Of a stretch of DNA of 64,000 nt, positions 47,509 through 57,731 are shown piece by piece. How positions within the stretch are numbered: the stretch's first letter is position 1; every line of letters begins with the position of its first letter. This DNA is from Tateyamaria sp. syn59 (GTDB lineage Bacteria; Pseudomonadota; Alphaproteobacteria; Rhodobacterales; Rhodobacteraceae): NCBI RefSeq assembly GCF_007995245.1, contig NZ_VCBA01000002.1, forward strand, positions 372,001 through 436,000. The letters are read 5' to 3'. The notes below the pieces were generated by a model. That model was not told where the DNA came from. It saw only the letters and a list, made by a program, of their open reading frames with translations, and made no database searches. Both the position numbers and the translations under genes were made by a program.

Positions 47509-47854
47509 ACTCGGCCAAGAGTTGCCGGCACCCAGTTTCTCCACGGGGTGGCCGACAGCTTTTGCAAGCAAATGCTGTCCTTGCCACTGATTGCGCCTGC
47601 CTTCGCAGTCGCAATCTCTTTGTTTGGGAGCCGCCCTCGCTTGATCTTCGAGAGACGGGGCCGACGGGCTTTGACAAGCAAAATCGCCGAGGGGCCCCGC
47701 CCAGCGGGGATACGGCTATTTTGTTTGGGAAAGGCGGTCGGGGCTGTCACGCCAAAGATCATGCGTAGGGCGGATCAGAGACAAAGACTTCGTTTTGGTG
47801 GGTCCGAAGCCGGAACCAAAAAATGTCGTGCGCGTGCACGAGCGCTCCGCTGGA
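47509..47854. other. Non-coding gap with diverged direct repeats
   Basis: About 345 bases between convergent baiN-like and murD genes. A pattern occurs twice: GGCCGAC-x-CTTTxxCAAGCAAA followed about 60 bases later by TTTGTTTGGGA (first at about 47550-47630, second at about 47660-47731). This suggests an old duplication of about 110 bases. No convincing gene or strong terminator was found. Confidence 0.5.
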
Positions 47855-49249
47855 TCACAAGCGCTTGTTCACTTCCGCCACGAAATCCTCACCGCGCCGC
47901 TCGAAACTGTCATACTGATCGAAACTCGCCGCCGCGGGCGCAAGCAGAACAACATCACCCTCTTCCGCCTCAGCCATCGCGGCCTCAACGGCAGTCTCCA
48001 TCGTCCCGCACACCTGCGCATCCACGTCAATCTGCATGGCAAACTGCACCGCCTCGCGCCCGATGACATAGGCTTTCTTAACCTTGCCCAAGGATGATGC
48101 GAGGCCCTCCAGCCCGCCCTCTTTCTGCAAACCGCCGCAAATCCACCGGATGTTGTCAAAGGCGGCCAACGCCTTGGCCGCGCTGTCGACATTGGTGGCC
48201 TTGCTGTCGTTGACATAGCGCACGCCAGCAGCTTCTGCGATGGTCTGGCTGCGATGCGGCAGACCGGCAAAGCTGTGAAACGCCTGTTCGATCACCTTGG
48301 GTGCCACACCAACCGCACGCGCCGCAGCATAGGCAGCACAGGCGTTTTGATGGTTATGCGCGCCCGGCAGACCGGCCACGCTGCGCAAGTCAACGGACGC
48401 CACCTGCCGCCCCTTCCGGTACTCCGACAGAAACCCTTTCTTCGCAAAGACCTGCCAACCGGGGCCGGTTAGCTTCTCAGCAACGGACACCCGGATCACC
48501 CGGTCATCCGTCGGCCCTTCGGACAGCTGCCCCGCCAGAAAACGGCCCTCATCCTCGTCCACGCCGATCACGGCCCGGTCCGGCCCGCCCTCGGCAAAGA
48601 GCCGACGCTTGGCCGCGAAATAGCCACCCATGCCCGCGTGACGGTCGAGGTGATCGGGTGAAAGGTTGGTGAACACCGCCACATCCGGCGTCAGGCTGCG
48701 CGCCAGATCGGTCTGATAGCTGGAGAGCTCCAAGACCACAACCTCGCCATCATGGGGCGGGTCGATGTCCAGCACGCCGCGCCCGATATTGCCAGCCAAT
48801 TGGCTGGGCCACCCAGCCACCTCCATGATATGGTGAAGCAGCGCGCAGGTCGTGGACTTGCCGTTGGATCCAGTAACGGCAATGACGCGCGGCGCGGTAT
48901 CAAAACGATGCCAGTCCGAGGTGGCAAAGGATTGGAAGAACAGTCCAATGTCATTGTCCACCGGCACACCGGCCGCCAAGGCCGCCGCAATGACAGGGTT
49001 CGGCGACGGGTAAAGATGCGGAATACCCGGGCTGACAATCAGCCGCGCAATGTCATCGAACGCACCGTGTTTTTTGAGGTTGAGGCAAGTGAACCCCTCC
49101 GCCTCGGCCCGTGCCTGCGCCTCCGGGTTGTCGTCCCAGCACACCGGCGTTGCACCTCCGGCAGCCAGCGCACGGGCCGCCGACAGGCCAGACCGGCCCA
49201 GGCCAAGCACCGCGACGCGCGCGCCGGTCAGACCTTGCACCGGTATCAT
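47855..49249 (-). CDS. murD: UDP-N-acetylmuramoylalanine--D-glutamate ligase
   Basis: 464 residues from the ATG at 49249 ([18 protein letters not shown]). ATP loop [16 protein letters not shown] near 120; [22 protein letters not shown] and [15 protein letters not shown] follow in the usual order. It adds D-glutamate to UDP-MurNAc-L-Ala. It is separated from mraY by an SDR gene and a repeat element, and from ftsW by two unrelated genes. Confidence 0.96.
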   Translation of the reverse strand: MIPVQGLTGARVAVLGLGRSGLSAARALAAGGATPVCWDDNPEAQARAEAEGFTCLNLKKHGAFDDIARLIVSPGIPHLYPSPNPVIAAALAAGVPVDNDIGLFFQSFATSDWHRFDTAPRVIAVTGSNGKSTTCALLHHIMEVAGWPSQLAGNIGRGVLDIDPPHDGEVVVLELSSYQTDLARSLTPDVAVFTNLSPDHLDRHAGMGGYFAAKRRLFAEGGPDRAVIGVDEDEGRFLAGQLSEGPTDDRVIRVSVAEKLTGPGWQVFAKKGFLSEYRKGRQVASVDLRSVAGLPGAHNHQNACAAYAAARAVGVAPKVIEQAFHSFAGLPHRSQTIAEAAGVRYVNDSKATNVDSAAKALAAFDNIRWICGGLQKEGGLEGLASSLGKVKKAYVIGREAVQFAMQIDVDAQVCGTMETAVEAAMAEAEEGDVVLLAPAAASFDQYDSFERRGEDFVAEVNKRL

Positions 49250-49262
49250 AGCGTGGCGCCCT

Positions 49263-49308
49263 GGGGGCTCTGCCCCCAAACCCCAGAAGTATTTCCAGAC
49301 AGAAGAAA
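49263..49308 (-). repeat. Intergenic TTTCTTCTG element, copy 3
   Basis: On the minus strand TTTCTTCTGTCTGGAAATAC (49308-49289) is followed by a hairpin TGGGGGC-AGA-GCCCCCA (49278-49262). It sits right after the SDR stop and before murD. The order of head then hairpin is the same as in the copy at 12450-12497, and even the AGA loop is the same. Confidence 0.72.
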
Positions 49309-49313
49309 GATCA

Positions 49314-49970
49314 TCACCACGCCTTTTCCTCTCGGTCGCGAAAGAACTTGCCTGTCAGATATGGGGGTGCATCGAGCGCCAGCCAGATGGCCGTGTCGGA
49401 CCCTTCCTCCGGCGTGCGCGGCGCGGCCTGACCGCCCATGCGCGTATGCACCCAGCCGGGGCACATCGCGTTGATGCTGACGCCTTTCGGCAGATCCCGC
49501 GGAAGGGCATTGGACAGCGCGTTCAGCGCGGCCTTGGCGACGCCATAGCCCCCGGGGCCTTCCAACCCTTCGTCAAAGGCACCCCAGCCGGAGCTGACAT
49601 TGATGATCCGCCCCTGCCCGGCTTTCGCCATATGCGGCAGGCACAGTAGGATCAGTTCAAAGGGCGCATGGAACATGACCTGCATCGACCGGCGTAACCC
49701 GTCGGGATGCGTGATCATGCTGTCTTCGATCAGGATGCCCGCATTGTTGATCAGGATGTCGATTTCGCCTACGTCCGCGATGGCCGGGACAAAACTCTCG
49801 GGCGCCTCAAGATCCAGATGCACCCAATCGCACCCAATGGCGGCGGCTGCCGCAGCGCCTGCCTGTGCATCCCGCACCCCGATGACCACGTCCACGCCTC
49901 GCGCGCACAGCCCCTCGGCCATCGCATACCCGATGCCGCGATTGCCGCCCGTGACCAGCGCGCGCGGCAC
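49314..49970 (-). CDS. SDR-family oxidoreductase inserted between mraY and murD
   Basis: 218 residues, GTG start at 49970 ([20 protein letters not shown]). Cofactor motif [12 protein letters not shown] near 80 ([11 protein letters not shown]); serine in NVSSGWG near 130; YxxxK in YGVAKAAL near 150. C-terminal part is typical of classical SDRs. The GTG overlaps the mraY stop (TAGTG), so it is translated with mraY, though it is not a known dcw gene. Substrate unknown. Confidence 0.86.
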   Translation of the reverse strand: MPRALVTGGNRGIGYAMAEGLCARGVDVVIGVRDAQAGAAAAAAIGCDWVHLDLEAPESFVPAIADVGEIDILINNAGILIEDSMITHPDGLRRSMQVMFHAPFELILLCLPHMAKAGQGRIINVSSGWGAFDEGLEGPGGYGVAKAALNALSNALPRDLPKGVSINAMCPGWVHTRMGGQAAPRTPEEGSDTAIWLALDAPPYLTGKFFRDREEKAW

Positions 49971-51052
49971 TAGCGCACCTTGAGCGTGGCAAGGCCAATC
50001 ATCGCCAGGATCAGCGAGATGATCCAGAACCGGATCACGATCTGCGGCTCGGCCCAGCCCTTCTTTTCATAGTGGTGGTGAATGGGCGCCATCAGAAACA
50101 CCCGCTTGCCCGTGCGCTTAAAATAGAGGACCTGCACGATCACAGACAGCGCCTCAACCACGAAAAGACCGCCCACGATAGCCAGCACCAATTCGTGTTT
50201 GGTCGCGACGGCAATAGCCCCCAAGGCACCGCCCAGGGCCAACGACCCGGTATCGCCCATAAACACTGCCGCCGGCGGCGCATTGTACCACAAAAACCCG
50301 AGCCCGCCGCCAAACAGGCCCGCAGCAAAGATCAACAGCTCACCCGTGCCGGGCACATAGTGCACGTCGAGATACTCGGTGAAGTCGACCCGACCCACGG
50401 CATAGGCAATGATGCCCAGCGTTCCGCCTGCAATCATCACCGGCATGATGGCCAGCCCATCCAGCCCATCGGTCAGGTTCACCGCGTTGGCCGAGCCCAC
50501 AATCACGATGATCGAGAACGGGATGAACAGAAAGCCCATGTTGATCAGCAGATCCTTGAACACCGGCACCGCCAGCTGGTTCTGCAGCAATTCAGGGTGG
50601 TTAAGCGTCGCAAAAAACGCCGCGACGCCCGCAATGAGAAAGCCCAACAGCAGGCGCACCTTGCCCGGCACACCCGCGGTCGTCTGCTTGGACACCTTGG
50701 CGTAGTCATCGGCAAAACCGATCAACGCAAAGGAGAGCGTAACCCCGAGCACAATCCACATAAACGGATTGTCCCACCGCGCCCACAACAAGGTCGAGGT
50801 CGCGAGCGCGCCCACAATCAGCAAACCTCCCATCGTCGGCGTGCCCGCCTTGGCGAAATGCCCCTCGGGCCCGTCGTCGCGAATGGGCTGCCCCTTGCCC
50901 TGCTTCTTGCGCAGCACCGCAATCAGTGGCCTCCCAAACAGAAACCCGAACACGAGCGCCGTCATGAACGCTCCACCCGCGCGGAAAGTGATGTAGCGGA
51001 ACAGGTTGAAAAAGTCCCCGCCATCCGAAAGTGCCGTCAACCAATAGAGCAT
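49970..51052 (-). CDS. mraY: Phospho-N-acetylmuramoyl-pentapeptide transferase
   Basis: 360 residues, about ten membrane helices. Makes lipid I at the inner membrane. Signatures are [12 protein letters not shown] near 70, the Asp-Asp motif [12 protein letters not shown] near 115, [14 protein letters not shown] near 195, and [24 protein letters not shown] near 325 in two parts (HHH motif). It is followed by a coupled SDR gene, with murF 33 bases upstream. Confidence 0.97.
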   Translation of the reverse strand: MLYWLTALSDGGDFFNLFRYITFRAGGAFMTALVFGFLFGRPLIAVLRKKQGKGQPIRDDGPEGHFAKAGTPTMGGLLIVGALATSTLLWARWDNPFMWIVLGVTLSFALIGFADDYAKVSKQTTAGVPGKVRLLLGFLIAGVAAFFATLNHPELLQNQLAVPVFKDLLINMGFLFIPFSIIVIVGSANAVNLTDGLDGLAIMPVMIAGGTLGIIAYAVGRVDFTEYLDVHYVPGTGELLIFAAGLFGGGLGFLWYNAPPAAVFMGDTGSLALGGALGAIAVATKHELVLAIVGGLFVVEALSVIVQVLYFKRTGKRVFLMAPIHHHYEKKGWAEPQIVIRFWIISLILAMIGLATLKVR

Positions 51053-51084
51053 ACCTGCCTGTCCCTAGTTATTACTTTTGGGCC

Positions 51085-52527
51085 TTATCTTTGTGGGTCT
51101 TCGCCCTTGGCTACCGGATGGCCCATTTTGCGGATCGCGTCAACGACGCGGGCCAGTTTCATGCTGAGGGATCCCTTGACCAAGACCACGTCGCCACTGT
51201 CCAACCGACGGGCGACCTGTGCCGCCATCTCTTCGGACGTCTCGGTCCAAAGTCCCTTTTTCTCGACCGGAAGCGTGTCGTGCAAGTGCTTCATCAAAGG
51301 GCCGATGCAATGCAGCGTGTCGATGGGCAGTATGGCCTTCAGCTGCGCCAAATTGGCATGCATGGCCGGGCCGTCCGGGCCCAACTCCTTCATGTCGCCC
51401 AGAAAAGCGATCCGCCGCCCCTTGCTGACGCGCCCGATGTCGTGTGTGACTTCCGCTGCGGCCAAAACGGTCAGAGCCGCGGCCATCGAAGTCGGGTTCG
51501 CATTGTAGCTGTCGTCGATAAGCTCCAGTGTCATCTCGGTCTCAATGGCATCAAGTGCGATGACTTCACGCGCGCCCCGGCCCTCGTAAGGCGACCAGCG
51601 TCCGAGCGACTGCGCCGCCAAAGCGAGGTCAGCGCCCAACGCCTCTGCCGCCGCGAGGGCACCCAGCCCGTTCATGGCATAGTGCTGGCCTGCGGCACCG
51701 ATCTTGAACAGCAGTGGTGCCTCGTGCGCTTCGGCCTGCACGATCGTCGCGTCGCGTTGCAAGTCCACCGATTTCAGTTTGAAATCAAAGCCATGTTCGC
51801 CAAAGCCAATGTCGCGACGCTTCATGTCAAGGGCCTTGGCCTGCAGGATGGCAGCTGTCGAACAGTCGTTGTTCAGGACTGCCGCGCCGCCGTGTTCCAG
51901 CCCTTCGAGGATTGATGCCTTTTCAACCGCGATCCCCTCGATGCTTTCGAAGGCTTCGAGATGGGCCGCCGCGACGGTCGTGATCATCGCCACATGCGGG
52001 CGGGCCATCTTGGCAAGCGGCGCAATCTCACCGGGGTTGCTCATCCCGATTTCGATCACGGCATATTCGGTGTCCGCAGGCATCCGCGCCAGCGTCAGGG
52101 GCACACCCCAATGGTTGTTATAGCTGGCGACGCTGGCATGTGTACGGCCCTGATCGGACAGCACCGCGCGCAACATTTCCTTGGTCGAGGTCTTGCCGAC
52201 CGACCCGGTGATCGCCACCACTCGGGCCTTTGTACGGGCACGGGCTGCGATGCCAAGCGCCTCCAACCCCTCCAGGACATCCGTCACAATCAACAGCGGC
52301 GCATCCTCTGCCACGCCTTCGGGCACATGGGATACCAGCGCTGCTGCCGCCCCCTTCTCCAACGCTTGCGCAACGAATTCATGCCCATCGCGCGCCGCCT
52401 TCAAGGCAACAAATAAGTCCCCCGGCTTAAGTGTCCGCGTGTCAATCGACACACCCGTTGCCGCCCAATCACAGGTCGCGCGGCCACCCGTGGCCGCCGC
52501 AGCCTCGGCTGATGTCCAAAGCGTCAT
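51085..52527 (-). CDS. murF: UDP-MurNAc-tripeptide--D-Ala-D-Ala ligase
   Basis: 480 residues. Adds the D-Ala-D-Ala dipeptide. ATP loop ITGSVGKTSTKEMLRAVL near 115; IEIGMSNPGEIAPLAKMARP near 160; DDSYNANPTSMAAAL near 340. It overlaps murE by 4 bases. Start ATG at 52527. Confidence 0.96.
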   Translation of the reverse strand: MTLWTSAEAAAATGGRATCDWAATGVSIDTRTLKPGDLFVALKAARDGHEFVAQALEKGAAAALVSHVPEGVAEDAPLLIVTDVLEGLEALGIAARARTKARVVAITGSVGKTSTKEMLRAVLSDQGRTHASVASYNNHWGVPLTLARMPADTEYAVIEIGMSNPGEIAPLAKMARPHVAMITTVAAAHLEAFESIEGIAVEKASILEGLEHGGAAVLNNDCSTAAILQAKALDMKRRDIGFGEHGFDFKLKSVDLQRDATIVQAEAHEAPLLFKIGAAGQHYAMNGLGALAAAEALGADLALAAQSLGRWSPYEGRGAREVIALDAIETEMTLELIDDSYNANPTSMAAALTVLAAAEVTHDIGRVSKGRRIAFLGDMKELGPDGPAMHANLAQLKAILPIDTLHCIGPLMKHLHDTLPVEKKGLWTETSEEMAAQVARRLDSGDVVLVKGSLSMKLARVVDAIRKMGHPVAKGEDPQR

Positions 52528-54017
52528 GTCAACCGTCCTTCCAGCGCCGCCACGGCCACGCTCGCCTGCTCGGCATCATCAAAGGGCAGCACATCATCGC
52601 CCACGATCTGCCCCGTCTCATGACCCTTGCCCGCAATCAGCAGCGCATCGCCGGGGCCAAGCGCATCGACCCCGCGCAGGATCGCTTCGGCACGGTCGCC
52701 CACGTCGGTCACGCTGGCGGACCCGCCAACACCCAGCGCACCTTCCATAACTGCGGCCCGGATCAGGGCCGGGTCTTCGCTGCGCGGATTGTCATCGGTG
52801 ATAAAGACAATATCGGCATTCTCCGCCGCCGCCTGCCCCATCAGGGGCCGCTTACCCACATCGCGGTCGCCACCCGCGCCCACAACCGTGATCAATCTGC
52901 CCATCACGTGCGGTCGCATCGCCTTAAGCGCGGTGGCCACCGCATCTGGCGTGTGGGAGTAATCTACAAACACTGCCGCCCCGTTCTCGCGCGTTGCCGC
53001 CAATTGCATACGCCCCCGCACAGTGCCCAGATGGGGCAACGTTTCAAACACACGCGCAGGCTCGGCGCCGCAGGCGATGACCAGACCACAGGCCAACATC
53101 ACGTTGTCCGCCTGAAATCCGCCAATCAGCGGCAGACGGGCCGTGTAAGCCTTGCCGTCGTACTCGAACCGCACATCCTGTCCGGTTGCATCAAAGCGCT
53201 GCGCGGTCAGACGTAAATCACCGCCATCCCGGCCCACGGCCAGCACAGTCTGACCCCGCGCCCGCGCGATTGCAGCCATGTCAACGCCACGGGCATCATC
53301 AAGATTGATGACCGCAATGCCGTCCTCGGGCAGTACGCGGGAAAAGAGCCCTGCCTTGGCGTCGAAATAGGCTTCGAATGTCTTGTGATAATCCAGGTGA
53401 TCTTGGCTGAAGTTGGTAAATCCGGCAGCCTTGAGCGTTACGCCGTCCAAGCGGCGCTGGTCGAGCCCATGGGATGACGCCTCCATGGCCGCATGGGTGA
53501 TGCCGTTGCCCTGAGCTTCGGCAAGGGTGCGGTGCAGCGTGATCGGCTCCGGCGTGGTGTGCGCAAGCGGCGCGGTCCATGCGCCCTCGACCCCGGTCGT
53601 GCCCAGATTGACAGCCGGCACCTCCATCTCGATCCAGATCTGGCGGACGAACGTGCTGACGGATGTTTTGCCGTTTGTGCCAGTCACGGCGACCATCACT
53701 TCGGGCTGTCCGCCAAACCACAGGGCTGCGGTTCTGCTCAACACCTCTCGCGGGGCATCTGTCACGACGACGGCGACATCGCGCAGCCAGTCTGCGGCGA
53801 TCTCGACGCCTTCTGCATCTGTCAGAACAGCCGAAGCGCCCATGCGCACCGCATATTGAATGAACTCCGCCCCATGCACCCGGCTGCCGGGCATGGCCGC
53901 GAACAGGAACCCGCCCTTTACCTCGCGGCTGTCTACGGCGATGCCTGTGATATCGGGATTGGCTCCACCCTGGGCCGTCAGGCCCAGCGATGAGAGTGAT
54001 CGTGCCTGCGCGCCCAT
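52524..54017 (-). CDS. murE: UDP-MurNAc-L-Ala-D-Glu--meso-DAP ligase
   Basis: 497 residues. Adds the third residue of the stem peptide. ATP loop GTNGKTS (113-119), and the DDNPRSEDP motif near 408 shows specificity for meso-diaminopimelate. VDYSHTPDAVATAL near 352 is also family-typical. ftsI lies 35 bases upstream; the stop overlaps the murF start by 4 bases. Confidence 0.97.
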   Translation of the reverse strand: MGAQARSLSSLGLTAQGGANPDITGIAVDSREVKGGFLFAAMPGSRVHGAEFIQYAVRMGASAVLTDAEGVEIAADWLRDVAVVVTDAPREVLSRTAALWFGGQPEVMVAVTGTNGKTSVSTFVRQIWIEMEVPAVNLGTTGVEGAWTAPLAHTTPEPITLHRTLAEAQGNGITHAAMEASSHGLDQRRLDGVTLKAAGFTNFSQDHLDYHKTFEAYFDAKAGLFSRVLPEDGIAVINLDDARGVDMAAIARARGQTVLAVGRDGGDLRLTAQRFDATGQDVRFEYDGKAYTARLPLIGGFQADNVMLACGLVIACGAEPARVFETLPHLGTVRGRMQLAATRENGAAVFVDYSHTPDAVATALKAMRPHVMGRLITVVGAGGDRDVGKRPLMGQAAAENADIVFITDDNPRSEDPALIRAAVMEGALGVGGSASVTDVGDRAEAILRGVDALGPGDALLIAGKGHETGQIVGDDVLPFDDAEQASVAVAALEGRLT

Positions 54018-54052
54018 GTTGTCGGCCCTATGGTTCTGCTGCGATGCGCAGC

Positions 54053-55840
54053 TCAGTTGCTGCTGGTCAGCGTTATATCAGCGAGCGAGACAGGTTCAAC
54101 GCTTGGCCGCAGGCCCAACAGCGGCGCGACACGGCCAATGATTTCGGCAGCCACGGGCACCGCCGTCCAACCAGCCGTCCGGCGCGGCTTATCCCCGCTT
54201 GTTTCAACCGGTTCATCCAACGTGACCACGAGCACGTATTTCGGATCATGCGCCGGAAACATCGTGGCAAAGGTCGCGATGACCTTGTCATCATAGTAAC
54301 CGCCGCGCGGCTTGGGCTTGTCGGCCGTGCCGGTCTTGCCGCCCACGGAATAACCCGGCACCTCGGCCATGCTGGCCGTCCCATCGGTCACGACCTTGCG
54401 TAGCATCTCGCGCGCTGCCCGTGCCGCACCCTCGCTCATCACCCGTTCGCCCAAGCGCGGGCCGTCCTGCTTGAGGATCGTAGGCTTTACGACGCGCCCG
54501 CCATTGGCGATGGCGGCGTAGCCTGCCGCAAGGTGCATGGGCGACGACGACAACCCATGACCATAGCTCACCGTCACCGCGCTGAGGTCGGTCCAGCGCC
54601 GCGGCAACAGCGGCTTGCCGGTGCGCGCCTCCACAATTTCGAAATCGGTCGCTTCAAAGAAGCCAAGCGACTTGAGGAACTCCTGCTGCCGCTCCTTCCC
54701 GATCTGCAGAACCAGCCGCCCGGTGCCCCGGTTTGACGAATGCACTATAATGTCCGCGACACTGATCTTGCCGTAGTTCTTGTTGCGGAATTCTCCGATG
54801 CGGAAACCGCCCACACGCATCGGCCCAGCCGTGTTGATGATGGTCGAGGGCGTCACAATGCCCAGATCAACCGCCTGCGCGGCCGTGAAGATTTTGAAGG
54901 CCGAGCCCAGTTCATAAACACCCTGCACCGACCGGTTGAACAGCGGGCTGTCACTTTGGTCGCCAGTCGTGGCGGGGCGCGGGCGGTTGTTCGGATCAAA
55001 ATGCGGCAGGGACACGACCGAGATCACCTCGCCCGTTTGCACATCCATCAGCACCGACGTCGCGCCTTTGGCGTTCATCAGGCGCATGCCACCGTACAGC
55101 ACACGTTCAGCCGCGGCCTGCACGGTCAGGTCCAAAGATAATTGTAGGGGCTTTTGCCCGTTGGCGGGATCGCGCAGATACTCATCGAACTGTTTTTCGA
55201 CGCCCGCCACACCGATCACCTCGGCGGCACTCACGCCCTCTTTACCAAAACTGGCCCCGCCCAACACATGTGCCGCCAGAGACCCATTGGGATAAAGGCG
55301 CATGTCGCGCGGCCCAAACAGAAGACCGGGATCGCCGATCTCATGCACCGCCTGCATCTGTTCCGGGCTGATCTTGCGCCGGACCCACAAGAATTTCCGC
55401 TTGCCGGTAAAGTCCTTGAGCAGCTTCTTCTCATCCAGATCCGGGAAAATCTCCGCCAGCTTCCTGGCCGACGCCTCAGGATCAATCATATGCGGCGGCT
55501 GCGCATAGAGCGCATGCGTCTCAAAGTTCGTGGCCAAGAGCCGCCCATGCCGGTCCACAATATCCGCGCGGGCCGCAGAAATAACGGCTCCCTGCGCACT
55601 GGCACGCGGCTCCACCGGCTCGGACGTCGCCAGCATCCCCATGCGGACACCCACGGTCGCAAAAGCGCAGAAAAAGAAGAGGCCCAGCACCAGCAACCGC
55701 CCCTCGGCGCGCTGGCGCGCACGATCGCGCATCTCCTCATGGCGGTTGCGCAGGTTCTCGCGCTCAATCGCCTCGGTGCTTTCACCGGCGGCACGGGCGG
55801 GCAGGATACGGGCCAGCGGGCGCAGCGGGGTACGGGTCAT
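54053..55840 (-). CDS. ftsI: Peptidoglycan transpeptidase FtsI (PBP3)
   Basis: 595 residues. Septal cross-linking enzyme, with one membrane anchor near residues 49-70 and the rest periplasmic. Catalytic motifs: SxxK at Ser313-Lys316 (GSAFKIF), SxN at 368-370 (SSN) and KTG at 502-504 (GGKTGTAD). The N-terminal cytoplasmic part is long (about 48 residues) and rich in charge. It overlaps ftsL by 4 bases. Confidence 0.97.
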   Translation of the reverse strand: MTRTPLRPLARILPARAAGESTEAIERENLRNRHEEMRDRARQRAEGRLLVLGLFFFCAFATVGVRMGMLATSEPVEPRASAQGAVISAARADIVDRHGRLLATNFETHALYAQPPHMIDPEASARKLAEIFPDLDEKKLLKDFTGKRKFLWVRRKISPEQMQAVHEIGDPGLLFGPRDMRLYPNGSLAAHVLGGASFGKEGVSAAEVIGVAGVEKQFDEYLRDPANGQKPLQLSLDLTVQAAAERVLYGGMRLMNAKGATSVLMDVQTGEVISVVSLPHFDPNNRPRPATTGDQSDSPLFNRSVQGVYELGSAFKIFTAAQAVDLGIVTPSTIINTAGPMRVGGFRIGEFRNKNYGKISVADIIVHSSNRGTGRLVLQIGKERQQEFLKSLGFFEATDFEIVEARTGKPLLPRRWTDLSAVTVSYGHGLSSSPMHLAAGYAAIANGGRVVKPTILKQDGPRLGERVMSEGAARAAREMLRKVVTDGTASMAEVPGYSVGGKTGTADKPKPRGGYYDDKVIATFATMFPAHDPKYVLVVTLDEPVETSGDKPRRTAGWTAVPVAAEIIGRVAPLLGLRPSVEPVSLADITLTSSN

Positions 55841-56184
55841 GGCTGCTGCTCCAACTCGCCGGACACTTCAACGGCATTGTCGATCACAAGGGTCCGCTGC
55901 GCCGGATAGGCCACCTCATCCACGTGCCCGAACTGATCGGGGCGAAACGGCAACAGGCCCAGACTGTCGAAATTGATGTCGGCCAGATCGCGCAACCGGT
56001 CGGGCCGGTTCAGATAGGCCCACTCCGCCTTCAACACCGCCAGCCGCGCATGCGCCTCGCGAATGTCGCGGTGCAGGCGGTCCGTCTTGGCCAGCGCATC
56101 CTGCGTTGCGTAATTCTCGCGATACGCCCAGAAGGCGAGGCCAATCACAGCCATCGTCGTCAAAATATACAAAACCGTGCGCAT
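55837..56184 (-). CDS. ftsL: Cell division protein FtsL
   Basis: 115 residues. Small bitopic protein of the FtsQLB group. One membrane segment at residues 3-20 (TVLYILTTMAVIGLAFWAY), then a coiled-coil-like periplasmic part (DRLHRDIREAHARLAVLKAEW) and RPDRLRDLADI near 65. Placement between rsmH and ftsI settles the call; sequence alone is weakly conserved. Overlaps rsmH by one base and ftsI by 4. Confidence 0.88.
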   Translation of the reverse strand: MRTVLYILTTMAVIGLAFWAYRENYATQDALAKTDRLHRDIREAHARLAVLKAEWAYLNRPDRLRDLADINFDSLGLLPFRPDQFGHVDEVAYPAQRTLVIDNAVEVSGELEQQP

Positions 56185-57146
56185 CAGATGGCCCCCCTGA
56201 CCTGCGGCATCCCAATACTCTTTGCGTCAATCTCACCGGCGGACGCGTCAGTGCGCACCGCCACCCGCAGCTTGGCCGACCGGCTGCGCGGGTTCATCTC
56301 CAACTCGCCCCTATCCGGGCCAATCGCCTTGCGGGTCCGCAACTCGAACTGCGCGGGGGCAGCCTCCACCTCCGGCGCATAGCGGCTCGGATTGGACTGC
56401 CGTCCGCCACGAGCGGTCATGAAGCGCTTCACCATCCGGTCCTCGACCGAATGAAAGGTCACAACGGCCAGCTGCCCACCGGGTTTCAACGCGCGCTCAG
56501 CCGCCATAAGCCCCTGATACAGCTCATCATATTCATTGTTCACCGCAATCCGCAGCGCCTGAAAGCTGCGGGTCGCGGGATGCGACTGACCGGGCTTCGG
56601 ACGGGGCAAGCACTTCTCAATGACCCCCACCAATTCCAGCGTCGTGGTGATCGGCCGCGCCGTGATGATCGCGCGGGCAATGCGACGCGACGCCCGCTCT
56701 TCCCCGTACTGAAACAGAATGTCCGCCAGCACGCCCTCGTCAGCCTCATTCACGATGTCAGCGGCAGAGGGCCCATCCTGCGACATGCGCATATCCAGCG
56801 GCCCGTCTTGCATGAAGGAGAACCCGCGCTCCGCCCGGTCCAGCTGCATCGACGACACGCCCAGATCTAGCACAACGCCATCAAGGCCCGCGCCATATTC
56901 ATCCAGCTTCGAAAACACACCCGGCTGCATCACGATCCGGTCGCCATACGCCGCGGCCCATTCCCCAGCCAATTCAAAAGCCAACGGATCACGATCCACC
57001 GCAATCACGGTCTCAGCCCCGGCCTCCAGCAAAGCGCGGGTATACCCACCCGCACCAAAGGTGCCATCCAACCATGTGCCGTGAACAGGTGCGCATTCCC
57101 GCAGGATTGCGTCGATCAGAACCGGAATATGAGGCCCCCCAGCCAT
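56184..57146 (-). CDS. rsmH: 16S rRNA (cytosine-1402-N4)-methyltransferase RsmH
   Basis: 320 residues. Methylates C1402 of 16S rRNA in the P site. [38 protein letters not shown] in pieces spans residues 5-42, with the SAM site in [30 protein letters not shown] near 110 and [15 protein letters not shown] near 250 are diagnostic. mraZ ends 3 bases upstream. Confidence 0.96.
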   Translation of the reverse strand: MAGGPHIPVLIDAILRECAPVHGTWLDGTFGAGGYTRALLEAGAETVIAVDRDPLAFELAGEWAAAYGDRIVMQPGVFSKLDEYGAGLDGVVLDLGVSSMQLDRAERGFSFMQDGPLDMRMSQDGPSAADIVNEADEGVLADILFQYGEERASRRIARAIITARPITTTLELVGVIEKCLPRPKPGQSHPATRSFQALRIAVNNEYDELYQGLMAAERALKPGGQLAVVTFHSVEDRMVKRFMTARGGRQSNPSRYAPEVEAAPAQFELRTRKAIGPDRGELEMNPRSRSAKLRVAVRTDASAGEIDAKSIGMPQVRGAI

Positions 57147-57149
57147 TCC

Positions 57150-57641
57150 CTACTCTATGTCCCCATCAAGGTAAGCTGATGGGTCCAGATCAGGATCGAA
57201 CCCATCATCATCCAGAGCGGCGATACTCTCGTCATAAGCGTCAGGCTGCCAAATCTCGAACGTGTCACCCGAGGACACGAACCGCGCCATGCCATCCAGA
57301 CCGATCTTCTCGCGCAGCTTCGCGGGCAATACGATACGGCCCGTGTCATCCACAACCGTCTCGATGGATTGCGCACTATACAGCCGCTCCATCGCCTTCC
57401 GCTTGGCCGAGCCACGCGGGAATTTGGAAATCTTCTCGTCCACCTCGTCCATGGCCTCGACCGTGAAGCCCTCGAGGTAGTCGCGGGTAGCACCCCCATA
57501 GACGATGATGATGCGGGGCGGCAGGCCCTCGGTCCAATCGGGGTCGCAGGCTTCGATCACACGACGAAACGAGGCCGGGATAGACACCCGCCCCTTTGCG
57601 TCCACCTTGTGGTCGCTTTCGCCTCTGAACCTGCGTGCCAC
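57150..57641 (-). CDS. mraZ: Transcriptional regulator MraZ
   Basis: 163 residues, GTG start at 57641 (VARRFRGESDHKVDAKGRVS). Two AbrB-like SpoVT domains; the first opens with the DAKGRVSIPASFR motif, the second with DDTGRIVLPAKLREKIG near 100. MraZ binds TGGGN repeats spaced 10 bp in the dcw promoter and represses the operon. It is the first recognised gene of the cluster, and such repeats occur upstream. No better ATG was found. Confidence 0.95.
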   Translation of the reverse strand: MARRFRGESDHKVDAKGRVSIPASFRRVIEACDPDWTEGLPPRIIIVYGGATRDYLEGFTVEAMDEVDEKISKFPRGSAKRKAMERLYSAQSIETVVDDTGRIVLPAKLREKIGLDGMARFVSSGDTFEIWQPDAYDESIAALDDDGFDPDLDPSAYLDGDIE

Positions 57642-57656
57642 CGTTTTGGCCCGTCC

Positions 57657-57683
57657 CTATGTCTTTTCCGCGCCCCCGCGCAT
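57657..57683 (-). CDS. Possible eight-residue leader peptide before mraZ
   Basis: On the minus strand an ATG (57683-57681) opens an eight-codon frame (MRGGAEKT) ending in TAG at 57657, 15 bases before the mraZ GTG. A purine-rich GGGGAAAGAGAA lies just before it. It could be a leader that affects mraZ translation, or chance. No other evidence supports it. Confidence 0.25.
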   Translation of the reverse strand: MRGGAEKT

Positions 57684-57731
57684 TTCTCTTTCCCCAGTCA
57701 GTTGCCCTCTTGGCGGGGCTTGAAATGGAAA

